From: Actinospineispora spinosispora DSM 44797
GTDB lineage: Bacteria > Actinomycetota > Actinomycetes > Mycobacteriales > Pseudonocardiaceae
Length of the DNA stretch: 64,000 bases
Direction of reading: 5' to 3'
NCBI RefSeq assembly: GCF_000429025.1
Contig: NZ_KE386833.1
Span: 324,582 to 388,581, forward strand
This document shows positions 1 to 7,450 of this stretch, piece by piece. A program made the position numbers and the translations under genes. The notes under the pieces are model-generated. The model did no database searches and was not told where the DNA came from. It was given only the letters and a program-made list of their open reading frames with translations. Numbering within the stretch: the stretch's first letter is position 1; each line of letters begins with the position of its first letter.

Positions 1-803
1 TTGCAGTCGTCGTCGCTGCGCAGGTTCGCCACCCGCCGGGGTGTGATCCCCTCGGTGATCAGCCGCCGGATGAAGCCCAGCCCGTCGATCATCGCGGTGC
101 GACCGGGCCCGGATGCGAACGCGGGTGAGCCGTCCGGGTCGAGGATCTCGCCGCCCTGGGACCACAGCTGTGGCCACAACGTCGTGTTGACGCTGTCCTC
201 GGAGCGGCTGCCGGCGAACAGGAAGTACTTGCCCTTCGCGGCGTTGGCCCGCCCGATCGACAGAACCTCGTCCCAGGACGACGGGGGAGTCGGGACCAGG
301 TCCCTGCGGTAGTAGAGGACCCGTACGTCGGTGTTGAACTGGATGGACCTCGGCTGACCCGAACCGAGCGTCATCACCTCGCGGAACTGCGGGAACCAGC
401 TGTCCAACGCGAGCCCCGCCTGCGCGAGCGGGCCGGTCAGGTCACCGGCGTACCTGCTGAACCGGCCGAACAGGTACGAGTCGACCTGGCCGATCTCGGG
501 TGCTCTACCCTGCGAGGCCTGCAACAGCAGCTTGGCCATCGCCGCGGTGATGTCGCTGCTGCTCACCTCGGGTATCGGGCGCCAGCCGGTGGTGCGTTCG
601 TACTCGGCGATCCGTGAACGGACATACGCGACGCGTTCCGGCAGCGGCGCCTGCAGTGAGTACGAGGGGATCATCTGCCAGCGAAAGCTGTGCGGTGGCC
701 GGCCCGTTCCGCAGCCGGTCAGCGCGGCGGCGACACCGGCGGCGGCCGCCAGGCCGAGCGCTCGTCGCCTGCTCAGTGCCAGTGAAGTCCTGCGTCCCGA
801 CAT
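1..803 (-). CDS. ABC sugar transporter substrate-binding lipoprotein (3' end outside window)
   Basis: Reading the minus strand from ATG at 803 gives an open frame that leaves the window at base 1 (267 codons visible). The N-terminus has a twin-arginine-like SRRRALG followed by a hydrophobic stretch and a lipobox (LTGC, Cys near residue 32), so it is probably an exported lipoprotein. The text after the lipobox (e.g. RAPEIGQVD) resembles family 1 extracellular solute-binding proteins of carbohydrate ABC importers, which deliver sugar to a membrane permease. A GGGAGGG ribosome binding site lies 4 bases before the ATG. The permease genes would be expected beyond the left edge. The substrate cannot be told. 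Confidence 0.8.
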   Translation of the reverse strand, partial: MSGRRTSLALSRRRALGLAAAAGVAAALTGCGTGRPPHSFRWQMIPSYSLQAPLPERVAYVRSRIAEYERTTGWRPIPEVSSSDITAAMAKLLLQASQGRAPEIGQVDSYLFGRFSRYAGDLTGPLAQAGLALDSWFPQFREVMTLGSGQPRSIQFNTDVRVLYYRRDLVPTPPSSWDEVLSIGRANAAKGKYFLFAGSRSEDSVNTTLWPQLWSQGGEILDPDGSPAFASGPGRTAMIDGLGFIRRLITEGITPRRVANLRSDDDC

Positions 804-950
804 GACGCCCTCCCGAGGACCGTCGGCCTCGTCGCCGACGCAAGATCTCTTTGTACGCCAGATGGGAGCCGTGGTGCGTGTGTTGCGCACGCGGGATATC
901 GATTGCCGGGGAGCGCTTGTCGCCACCGCCCGAACCTGATAACTGAGAAA

Positions 951-996
951 CCCGTGAGTGCCGCGGCCGCCTATGACCGGCCGCGACACTCACGGG
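951..996. repeat. 46-bp hairpin between divergent genes
   Basis: Arms CCCGTGAGTG and CACTCACGGG pair perfectly (10 bp), followed after one mismatch by an inner 8-bp GC stem and a loop of about 8 bases. It lies in the gap between the divergent lipoprotein gene and the NYN gene, about 80 bases before the NYN start. It is therefore in the presumed leader of the NYN mRNA rather than at a gene end. Function unknown: attenuator, protein-binding palindrome or dispersed repeat. Confidence 0.7.
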
Positions 997-1076
997 GTCG
1001 AGGGCGCCGGAGAGCCGCGCCCGGGCTGCCGAGGTGTCGGCCGTACGCTGCGGGCAGACAGCCTTGGGAGCGTGCA

Positions 1077-2252
1077 GTGGCCAACGATGATGAACGAATC
1101 GCCTTGTTTCTCGACTACGAGAACCTCGCGATCGGCGCGCGCGACGGGCTGGGGGTCACCCCGTTCGACTTCGGCCCGATCGCGGATGCACTGGCCGAGC
1201 GCGGGCGGGTCGTGTCGCGCCGCGCGTACGCGGACTGGTCTGCCTTCAGCGACGACCGCAGGCTGCTCGCGCGGGCCCAGGTCGAGCTGATCGAGATCAC
1301 CCAGCGCATCGGCGGCTCGCGCAAGAACGCCGCGGACATCAAGCTGGCCGTCGACGCGATCGAGCTCGCCTACGAGCGCGGCTTCATCACGACGTTCGCG
1401 ATCGGCACCGGGGACTCCGACTTCACCCCGCTCATGCACAAGCTCCGCGAGATGGACAAGCGGGTGATCGGGATCGGGGTGCAGTCCTCGACCTCGGCGC
1501 TGTTGCCGCCGGCCTGCGACGAGTTCCTGTTCTACGACCGGCTGCCCGGCGTCGAGGCGACACCCGTGCCGCGGCGGAGCAGAGGCGGCCGCGGCCGGTC
1601 CTCGGCGGGCTCGGCAGCCACCCCGATCCCGGCGTCCGAGGAGACCCCGGCGACCGAGCAACCGACCGAGGCCGTCACCGGGCGCACCGGCGAGCCGATC
1701 AGCGTCACGTTCGTCGAACCGGTCGCCGGCGACAGCGTCGTCGACGAGCCTGCCAAGACCGGCGAGGACCGCGACGTGGGCGCGGTCCTGGCCCGCACTC
1801 TCGCCGGTCTGCAGCGCCACTCCGACGGGCCGGTGCTCGCGTCGCGGCTCAAGCGGGCGGTGCTGCGCAAGGACCCGACGTTCGACGAGGCCGACCACGG
1901 TTTCCGTGGCTTCGGCGAGCTGCTGCGCAACCTGGAGAACCAGCGGGTCATCGCATTGCGCCCCGGCTCGGCCCAGGGTGACCCGGAGGTCTCCTTCCCC
2001 GAGGACGAGACGGCCGAGGACGCCGCCTTCCGCCTGCTGGTGGACGTCGTGAAGGGACTGAGCGAGTCCGGCGGGCCGCCGCAGCTGAGCGGGCTGAAGA
2101 ACCAGCTGCGCAAGCGCGCGGCGGACTTCTCCGAGAAGCGCTACGGGTTCAAGAGCTTCCTGTCCTTCGCCAAGGCGGCGCGGACGCGGGGCCTGATCGA
2201 GATGGAATGGGACGACGACACCGGTGACTACCTGCTGCGCCTACCGAGCTGA
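1077..2252 (+). CDS. NYN-domain RNase-like protein with two OST-HTH/LOTUS domains
   Basis: 391-residue protein. Residues 8-145 form a NYN (PIN-like) nuclease domain: the strand FLDYEN carries Asp13, AADIK carries Asp87 and TGDSDF carries Asp113/Asp115, the acidic residues expected for metal-dependent RNA cleavage. A low-complexity linker (about 155-215) joins it to two OST-HTH (LOTUS) modules, about 230-305 and 315-391, each with the GF..F motif; LOTUS domains bind RNA. GTG 1077 was preferred over an upstream ATG at 903 because TTGGGAG precedes it at good spacing and homology starts here. The family is common in bacteria but its RNA target is unknown. It is followed by lgt after 12 bases. Confidence 0.85.
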   Translation: MANDDERIALFLDYENLAIGARDGLGVTPFDFGPIADALAERGRVVSRRAYADWSAFSDDRRLLARAQVELIEITQRIGGSRKNAADIKLAVDAIELAYERGFITTFAIGTGDSDFTPLMHKLREMDKRVIGIGVQSSTSALLPPACDEFLFYDRLPGVEATPVPRRSRGGRGRSSAGSAATPIPASEETPATEQPTEAVTGRTGEPISVTFVEPVAGDSVVDEPAKTGEDRDVGAVLARTLAGLQRHSDGPVLASRLKRAVLRKDPTFDEADHGFRGFGELLRNLENQRVIALRPGSAQGDPEVSFPEDETAEDAAFRLLVDVVKGLSESGGPPQLSGLKNQLRKRAADFSEKRYGFKSFLSFAKAARTRGLIEMEWDDDTGDYLLRLPS

Positions 2253-2264
2253 CGCCCGCCGCTG

Positions 2265-3110
2265 ATGCTGACCTACCTACCCAGCCCTCCGCAGAGCGTG
2301 TGGCATCTCGGACCGGTCCCGATCAGGGCGTACGCGCTGTGCATCCTCGCCGGCATCCTGGTCGCCGGCCGATGGACGCAGGTCCGCTGGCGTGCCAGGG
2401 GCGGTGACCCGGAGCAGATCGTCGACATAGCGATCTGGGCGGTGCCCTTCGGGGTCGTCGGCGGCCGGCTCTACCACGTGATCACCGACCCGGAGCTGTA
2501 CTTCGCGCCGGGCCGGGAACCGATCCGGGCGCTCTACATCTGGGACGGTGGCCTGGGCATCTGGGGCGCCGTGGCGCTCGGCGCGCTGGGTGCCTGGATC
2601 GGCTGCCGCCGTCTCGGTGTCCGGCTGCCCGACTTCGCCGACGCGCTGGCCCCCGGGCTGATCCTCGCGCAGGCGATCGGTCGCTGGGGCAACTACTTCA
2701 ACCAGGAGTTGTTCGGCGGCCCCAGTACCCTGCCCTGGGCCGTGGAGATCGACCTGGCACACCGGCCGGCCGAGTCCCTGGACCTGGCCACCTACCAGCC
2801 GACGTTCCTCTACGAGTCGCTGTGGGACATCGGTGTGGCGCTGCTGCTGGTCTGGGCAGGCCGCCGGTTCCTGCTGAACAACGGACGGCTGTTCGCGCTG
2901 TACGTCGCCGCGTACACGGTCGGCCGGGGGTGGATCGAGGCGCTGCGCATCGACCACGCCAACCACTTCCTCGGCCTGCGGCTCAACGACTGGACCAGCC
3001 TGGTGGTGTTCCTGGGCGCGGTGGCGTTCCTGCTGGCCCGCCGCCGCGCCCCGGAACCGGCCGCTACCTCGTCGTCGAGTCCTTCTTCGGGGGCAGAGCA
3101 AGCCGATTGA
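2265..3110 (+). CDS. lgt: Prolipoprotein diacylglyceryl transferase
   Basis: 281 residues with about seven membrane segments. Lgt moves a diacylglyceryl group from phosphatidylglycerol to the lipobox cysteine of prelipoproteins, the first step of lipoprotein maturation at the outer face of the membrane. The signature GRWGNYFNQELFG is present near residue 145, and the N-terminal RAYALCILAG matches the family. The length is usual, without the long C-terminal extension of mycobacterial homologues. Its last 47 bases overlap, tail to tail, the end of the desaturase gene on the other strand. Several lipoprotein substrates are encoded in this window. Confidence 0.96.
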   Translation: MLTYLPSPPQSVWHLGPVPIRAYALCILAGILVAGRWTQVRWRARGGDPEQIVDIAIWAVPFGVVGGRLYHVITDPELYFAPGREPIRALYIWDGGLGIWGAVALGALGAWIGCRRLGVRLPDFADALAPGLILAQAIGRWGNYFNQELFGGPSTLPWAVEIDLAHRPAESLDLATYQPTFLYESLWDIGVALLLVWAGRRFLLNNGRLFALYVAAYTVGRGWIEALRIDHANHFLGLRLNDWTSLVVFLGAVAFLLARRRAPEPAATSSSSPSSGAEQAD

Positions 3111-4215
3111 GCTTGCGCAGCACCTGCAGGTACTGCCTGCCCAGCGGTCCCGTCGTGTACGGGATGCCGTACTCGGCGCACAGCGCGCGGACCTCGGGCG
3201 CAACCTCGGAGTACCGGTTGCTCGGCAGGTCGGGGAACAGGTGGTGCTCGATCTGGAAGCTCAGGTTGCCGGTCATCAGGTGAAATAGCGGACCACCGTC
3301 GAGGTTGGCCGAGCCCAGCATCTGACGCAGGTACCACTGACCGCGCGTCTCACCCTCCAGCTGCTCCTCGGTGAACTGCACCGTGCCGTCGGGGAAGTGA
3401 CCGCAGAAGATCACTGCGTGCGACCACAGGTTGCGCACCAGGTTGGCGCTCGCGTTGCCCAGCAGGACCGGCAGGAAGAACGGGCCGGCCAGCGCCGGGA
3501 ACACCACGTAGTCCTTGATCACCTGACGGCGCATCTTGCCCGCGATGCCCTTGAGCTGGGTCCAGAAGTCCTTGCGGGTCTTCTCGCCGCTCGCCACCCG
3601 CTCGACCTCCAGGTCGTGCAGCGCGACGCCCCACTGGAAGAACAGCGACAGCAGGAAGTTGTAGACCGGGTTGCCCAGGTAGTAAGGCCTCCACTCCTGC
3701 TCCTCGCTGAGTCTCAAAATGCCGTAGCCGACGTCGCGGTCCTTGCCGACGACGTTGGTGAACGTGTGGTGCATGTAGTTGTGGGAGTGCTTCCAGCCTT
3801 TCGCATCGCTGACCAGGTCCCACTCCCAGGTGCTGGAGTGGATCTTAGGGTCGCGCATCCAGTCCCACTGGCCGTGCAGGACGTTGTGGCCGATCTCCAT
3901 GTTCTCCAGGATCTTGGCGACCGAGAGCATCGCGGTCCCGGCGACCCAGGCCGGCGGGAAGATCCCGGCGAACAGCAGCGCGCGGCCGCCGATCTCCAGG
4001 GTTCGCTGGGTCTTGATGACCTTGCGGATGTATGCGGCGTCGGCGGTGCCGCGGCTGGCGATGATCCGGTCGCGGATCGCGTCGAGGCGCCTGCCCAGCT
4101 CCTCGACCTGTTCGGCGGTGAGGCCGAGGGCCTCGGGTGCCGGGGTCGACGGAACGGGACGGATGCTGGGCTTCGGGTCCGGCTCGGTCGTGCGGTCGGG
4201 CAGCGTGATGGTCAT
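3064..4215 (-). CDS. Membrane fatty acid desaturase (DesA3-like)
   Basis: 383 residues. It carries the three histidine boxes of the diiron acyl desaturase family: HNVLH near residue 110, HNYMHH near 145 and QIEHH near 325, with hydrophobic segments between. The family inserts a cis double bond into acyl chains (commonly delta-9 on stearoyl-CoA), using electrons from a reductase partner. ATG 4215 was chosen over the TTG six bases upstream because TTAGGAG lies 7 bases before it; that ribosome binding site overlaps the stop of the reductase gene, so the two are probably translationally coupled. The pair resembles DesA3 and Rv3230c of Mycobacterium tuberculosis. Confidence 0.93.
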   Translation of the reverse strand: MTITLPDRTTEPDPKPSIRPVPSTPAPEALGLTAEQVEELGRRLDAIRDRIIASRGTADAAYIRKVIKTQRTLEIGGRALLFAGIFPPAWVAGTAMLSVAKILENMEIGHNVLHGQWDWMRDPKIHSSTWEWDLVSDAKGWKHSHNYMHHTFTNVVGKDRDVGYGILRLSEEQEWRPYYLGNPVYNFLLSLFFQWGVALHDLEVERVASGEKTRKDFWTQLKGIAGKMRRQVIKDYVVFPALAGPFFLPVLLGNASANLVRNLWSHAVIFCGHFPDGTVQFTEEQLEGETRGQWYLRQMLGSANLDGGPLFHLMTGNLSFQIEHHLFPDLPSNRYSEVAPEVRALCAEYGIPYTTGPLGRQYLQVLRKLNRLALPPKKDSTTR

Positions 4216-4225
4216 GGGCAAGCTC

Positions 4226-5317
4226 CTAACGGGTCGGGAGGTCGAGGCGCGCGTCGCCGCTGGCCCCGGAGATGCAGGTCTGGATCAGGTCGCCGGGCTC
4301 GCCGTGGACCTGGCCGGTGCGCAGGTCGCGCACCTGGCCGTCACGCAGGGGCAGGACACAGCCGAAGCAGATGCCCATGCGGCAGCCGCTCGGCATCAGC
4401 ACACCGGCGGCCTCGCCGGCCTCCAGCAGGCTCGTGTCACCGTCGACGGCCACCGTGTCGGTCCCGCCGTAGCAGATCTCTCCGCCGGAGCCTCCCGGGC
4501 TGCGTGCCGGGGGAGTGAAACGTTCGAGGTGTAGCTGGTCCGGCAGGTCCGCCCATCGTTCGGTCGCGGCGTCGAGCAGCCCGGCGGGACCGCACACGAA
4601 CGCCGTGCGATCGCGCCAGTCCGGGCACAGGGTGTCGAGCTCACGAAGATCGAGCCGACCGTCCACGCCGGTCCGGCGCAGGATCAGCCGGGCGTTCGGA
4701 TGTCGGCTGAACAACTCGGTCAGCTCGGTGCGGAAGATCGTCTGCTCGGTGCTGGGCGCGCTGTGCACCAGGACCACGTCGGGTAGCGGGCCGCGCGCGG
4801 CGAGTGTGCGCAGCATCGCCATGACCGGCGTGATGCCGCTGCCGGCAGTGATCATCAGCAGCTGATCGGGCGCGGGCTCGGGGAGCACGAAGTCACCCTC
4901 GGCCGGTTCGAGATGGACGATCGTGCCGACCGGTGTCGCCTGGGTCAGGTGCCGGGACACGACGCCGTCGGCCAGGGCCTGGACGGTGATCGTGAAATGG
5001 TCGGCGGTGGGGTCCTCCGGGCTGGTCAGGGAGTAGGTGCGCCAGTGCCGGACGCCGTCGACGTCCACGCCGATGCGGACGTACTGCCCGGCTCGGTGCC
5101 GGCGCCAGCCACGGCCGGGCCGGATGTGGAGGGTGGTGGCCCGGTCGGTCTCCGGGCGGACGGCGAGAACCCGGCCGCGCAGCGAGGTGCTCGACCAGAG
5201 GGGCGCGACGAGGCCGAGGAAGTCCTCCGGGAGCAACGGGGTGGTCAAGGTGGTCGTGATGGACGAGGCCGCCGAGCGCAGTCGGTCGGCTCTGCTGGGT
5301 GGCGCGGCTCTGAACAT
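4226..5317 (-). CDS. Ferredoxin reductase with C-terminal 2Fe-2S domain, desaturase partner
   Basis: 363 residues. FAD domain with RTYSLTS (flavin contact), then an NAD(P) domain with GSGITPVMA, then a plant-type ferredoxin domain with the pattern C-x4-C-x2-C (CRMGICFGC) and a later Cys in DLIQTC. It passes electrons from NAD(P)H through FAD and 2Fe-2S to the desaturase encoded 10 bases downstream. ATG 5317 was taken rather than a longer start because the upstream codons cover the divergent promoter and operator; no strong ribosome binding site is seen, so the start is uncertain by about 20 codons. Confidence 0.9.
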   Translation of the reverse strand: MFRAAPPSRADRLRSAASSITTTLTTPLLPEDFLGLVAPLWSSTSLRGRVLAVRPETDRATTLHIRPGRGWRRHRAGQYVRIGVDVDGVRHWRTYSLTSPEDPTADHFTITVQALADGVVSRHLTQATPVGTIVHLEPAEGDFVLPEPAPDQLLMITAGSGITPVMAMLRTLAARGPLPDVVLVHSAPSTEQTIFRTELTELFSRHPNARLILRRTGVDGRLDLRELDTLCPDWRDRTAFVCGPAGLLDAATERWADLPDQLHLERFTPPARSPGGSGGEICYGGTDTVAVDGDTSLLEAGEAAGVLMPSGCRMGICFGCVLPLRDGQVRDLRTGQVHGEPGDLIQTCISGASGDARLDLPTR

Positions 5318-5387
5318 GACATCAGAAGAGCACAGTTCGATGTCACATAGCAAGGAGGTGTAGGTGATAAGCTGTGTCACATGGCAA
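5317..5387. promoter_or_regulatory. Divergent control region of desaturase operon and MerR gene
   Basis: TGTCACATAGCAA (5341-5353) is repeated as TGTCACATGGCAA (5375-5387), 12 of 13 identical, 34 bases apart; the second copy spans the MerR start codon. An inverted pair TGACATC (5317-5323) / GATGTCA (5339-5345) sits at the reductase side. The half-site TGTCA recurs. These are good operator candidates for the MerR-type regulator acting on both directions. Inference only. Confidence 0.55.
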
Positions 5388-6163
5388 CCGAGCTTGATGG
5401 TGTCGAGTGGCAGACGATCGACGAACTGGCCAGGACGAGCGGCGTCACGGTGCGCAACATCCGGGCATACCAGGCGCGGGGTCTGCTACCTCCGCCGCAG
5501 GTCAAGGCGCGTACCGGGTACTACCGGCCTGGGCACGAGGCGCGGCTGGAGCTGATCAAGGAGCTGCAGGGCGAGGGCGTCAAGCTCGACACGATCAAGA
5601 AGCTGCTGGACACGACCGGCGGGTCGACCGAGCAGGTCGTGCACTTCATCCGGACCGTGCGGGAGCTGTTCGCTCCGGAGGACCGGCAGATCGTGCACGC
5701 CGAAGAACTCGGGGAGCGCTTCGGCAAGGACGACGGCAGCCTGCTGAAGCGCGCGCAGAAGATGGACCTGCTGCGCGACGTCGGCGACGACCAGTACGAG
5801 GAGATCAGCCCACAACTGATGGGCGTTGCGCAGTCCATGGTCGGCATGGGGATTCCGCTGACCCGCTCGCTCGACGTGGTCGAGCAGCTACGCAAGCACG
5901 CCGACGGCATCGCCAAGATCTACGTCGAGCTGTTCCTCGGTGAGGTGTGGCGGCCTTTCGACGACTCCGGTCGCCCCGAGGACCAGTGGCCGAAGCTCTA
6001 CCAGACCATCGAGGAGCTGCGCGAGGTGTCCGTCCAGGCGATGCTGGCCGTGCTGCGTCTCGCGGTCGCGGAGCGCGTGGACGTCACCTTCGGGCGCGAC
6101 ATCGTGCGCAATGTGCGTACCAGTAGTTCCGCACCGAAGACGCAGCAGGAACCGTCGGAATGA
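5381..6163 (+). CDS. MerR-family transcriptional regulator
   Basis: 260 residues. The N-terminal MerR helix-turn-helix (residues about 10-80, with YQARGLLPPP and a conserved TGYYRPGH) is followed by a long C-terminal domain of about 180 residues, much larger than in classic metal-sensing MerR proteins and without a cysteine-rich effector loop. It is divergent from the reductase-desaturase operon and likely controls it, perhaps sensing acyl-CoA or membrane state (inference). AAGGAGGTG lies 20 bases before the ATG, too far for usual use, so the mRNA may be leaderless. Confidence 0.85.
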   Translation: MATELDGVEWQTIDELARTSGVTVRNIRAYQARGLLPPPQVKARTGYYRPGHEARLELIKELQGEGVKLDTIKKLLDTTGGSTEQVVHFIRTVRELFAPEDRQIVHAEELGERFGKDDGSLLKRAQKMDLLRDVGDDQYEEISPQLMGVAQSMVGMGIPLTRSLDVVEQLRKHADGIAKIYVELFLGEVWRPFDDSGRPEDQWPKLYQTIEELREVSVQAMLAVLRLAVAERVDVTFGRDIVRNVRTSSSAPKTQQEPSE

Positions 6164-6183
6164 ATTGTCGATCAGTTCAGAAT

Positions 6184-7239
6184 TCAGTGGCTCTTGGAGC
6201 CCGAGCTTTTACTTGATCCACCGCTCGACTTATGACCACCACTGCTGCTGTGTGAGCTCTTTGATCCACTCGAGCTCTTCGATCCGCTGGACTTCTTGCT
6301 CGAATGTGAGGAGGACCGGCTGGATTTCTCGGAGCTCGAGTCCTTGCTCGACGACGACCTGCGGTCGGATCGGCTCGAGCTCCTGCTGCTGGAGTCCTTC
6401 GAGGACGACCGCTGCTGGGAGCTGCGCTCCTTCGAACCCTGGCCGGAACTCCGGCCGGCGGCCAGTGTCGAGGACTTGGCGCCGCTGTCGGCGGATGACT
6501 TGCTCGCGCCGCGCTCCGAGGTGCTCCCGGAGTCCACGCTCTTCGCCGTGCCCGAGGCCAGAGTCCTGGTGTTGTCCGACGACGAGTTCGGCGAGTCGGT
6601 GACCGAGCCGTCCCGCTTGTCCGTGCCGCTCGATCTCGGGGAGCCGTCGGAGCTTTCCGAGCGCTGGCGTGGGGCGCCCGTGCTCGCGGCCGGGGAGCTG
6701 TGCTGCTCGGCCGGCCTGCTTGTCGAGCTGCCCCGATCTGCTGCCGACGACCCGTGCTGGGGCGTGACATCCGAGGTGGAAGGCCTGGTGGGAGCGTCGG
6801 CCGGGCGAAGCGCCTGCTCGGCGGGAGCGGTGACGATGCGACCCTGGGCCAGCACGTCGTGGGTGACCTGGGTGTGGCCGACGGTGTTGGCCAGCTCCTG
6901 GACGGCGGCCGCGACCGGGTCGGTGGTGGCGTGCCCGCCGAGTGCCGCGGCACCCGCCAGCGAGCCGACCGTGAGTACGGCACCGGTCGCGCTGGCCAGC
7001 CGCAGGCGCGGAGCACTGGAGTAGCGGACCACTTCGCGGAGGTGTCGAGGGCCGTCGCTGTCGGATGCCGTCAGGTGGCCCTCCCGGCTCAGCAGCGCCG
7101 CGACGGTGACCCCGTTGCGCAGCGTCGGTGCGACCATGGCACGAGAATGTGGCGAGACGGCCGGCCGCCCGAGTATCTCGGCGAGGGTCGTGATCGCACC
7201 AAGAGGGTGATCACTGCGCGAACCATTCAGAGCTACCAA
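6184..7239 (-). CDS. Single-pass membrane protein with long serine-rich tail
   Basis: 351 residues, not recognised. An N-terminal part of about 75 residues precedes one hydrophobic segment (about 78-98). A further 50 residues lead into a tail from about residue 150 to the end that is dominated by Ser with Lys, Arg, Gly and a few His, ending in GSKSH. The topology suggests a short cytoplasmic head and a flexible, basic outside tail. The TTG start at 7239 has an AGAGGTCA ribosome binding site; ATG 7137 is an alternative. It is convergent with the MerR gene. The frame is open for over 1 kb, so I take it as real although low-complexity. Confidence 0.6.
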   Translation of the reverse strand: MVALNGSRSDHPLGAITTLAEILGRPAVSPHSRAMVAPTLRNGVTVAALLSREGHLTASDSDGPRHLREVVRYSSAPRLRLASATGAVLTVGSLAGAAALGGHATTDPVAAAVQELANTVGHTQVTHDVLAQGRIVTAPAEQALRPADAPTRPSTSDVTPQHGSSAADRGSSTSRPAEQHSSPAASTGAPRQRSESSDGSPRSSGTDKRDGSVTDSPNSSSDNTRTLASGTAKSVDSGSTSERGASKSSADSGAKSSTLAAGRSSGQGSKERSSQQRSSSKDSSSRSSSRSDRRSSSSKDSSSEKSSRSSSHSSKKSSGSKSSSGSKSSHSSSGGHKSSGGSSKSSGSKSH

Positions 7240-7450
7240 TTTAGTGACCTCTAATGGGGGAGCCGGGCCAAAATGTCATCGGAGAGTAGCAATATCTCAC
7301 TGTTATAGCAGTAAGGTTAAGGTCCGTCTTCACCTGAAGAGCGCAATGCGGTCTGCATGCACAGACGCGGATACCGCCTATCAGTGGCATATTTCGGACG
7401 CTCCGAAACCCGGTCGACGGGCTCCGGCGCGCGGAGCACACTCATGATCC
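7240..7450. promoter_or_regulatory. AT-richer divergent intergenic region
   Basis: This gap separates the serine-rich gene and the acetyltransferase gene, which point away from each other. It is visibly lower in GC than its surroundings, with TTATAGCAGTAAGG near 7301 as a possible promoter element. I see no strong inverted repeat and no convincing coding frame. Confidence 0.4.

Noticed and set aside
1077..1090. Longer NYN protein from ATG 903
   Set aside because: The extra 58 residues are not conserved-looking, cross the 951-996 hairpin, and GTG 1077 has the proper ribosome binding site.
6296..7024. 242-codon plus-strand frame antisense to the serine-rich gene
   Set aside because: Its Glu/Leu/Ser text is the mirror of the Ser codons of the opposite strand; the minus-strand frame has a membrane helix and a ribosome binding site.
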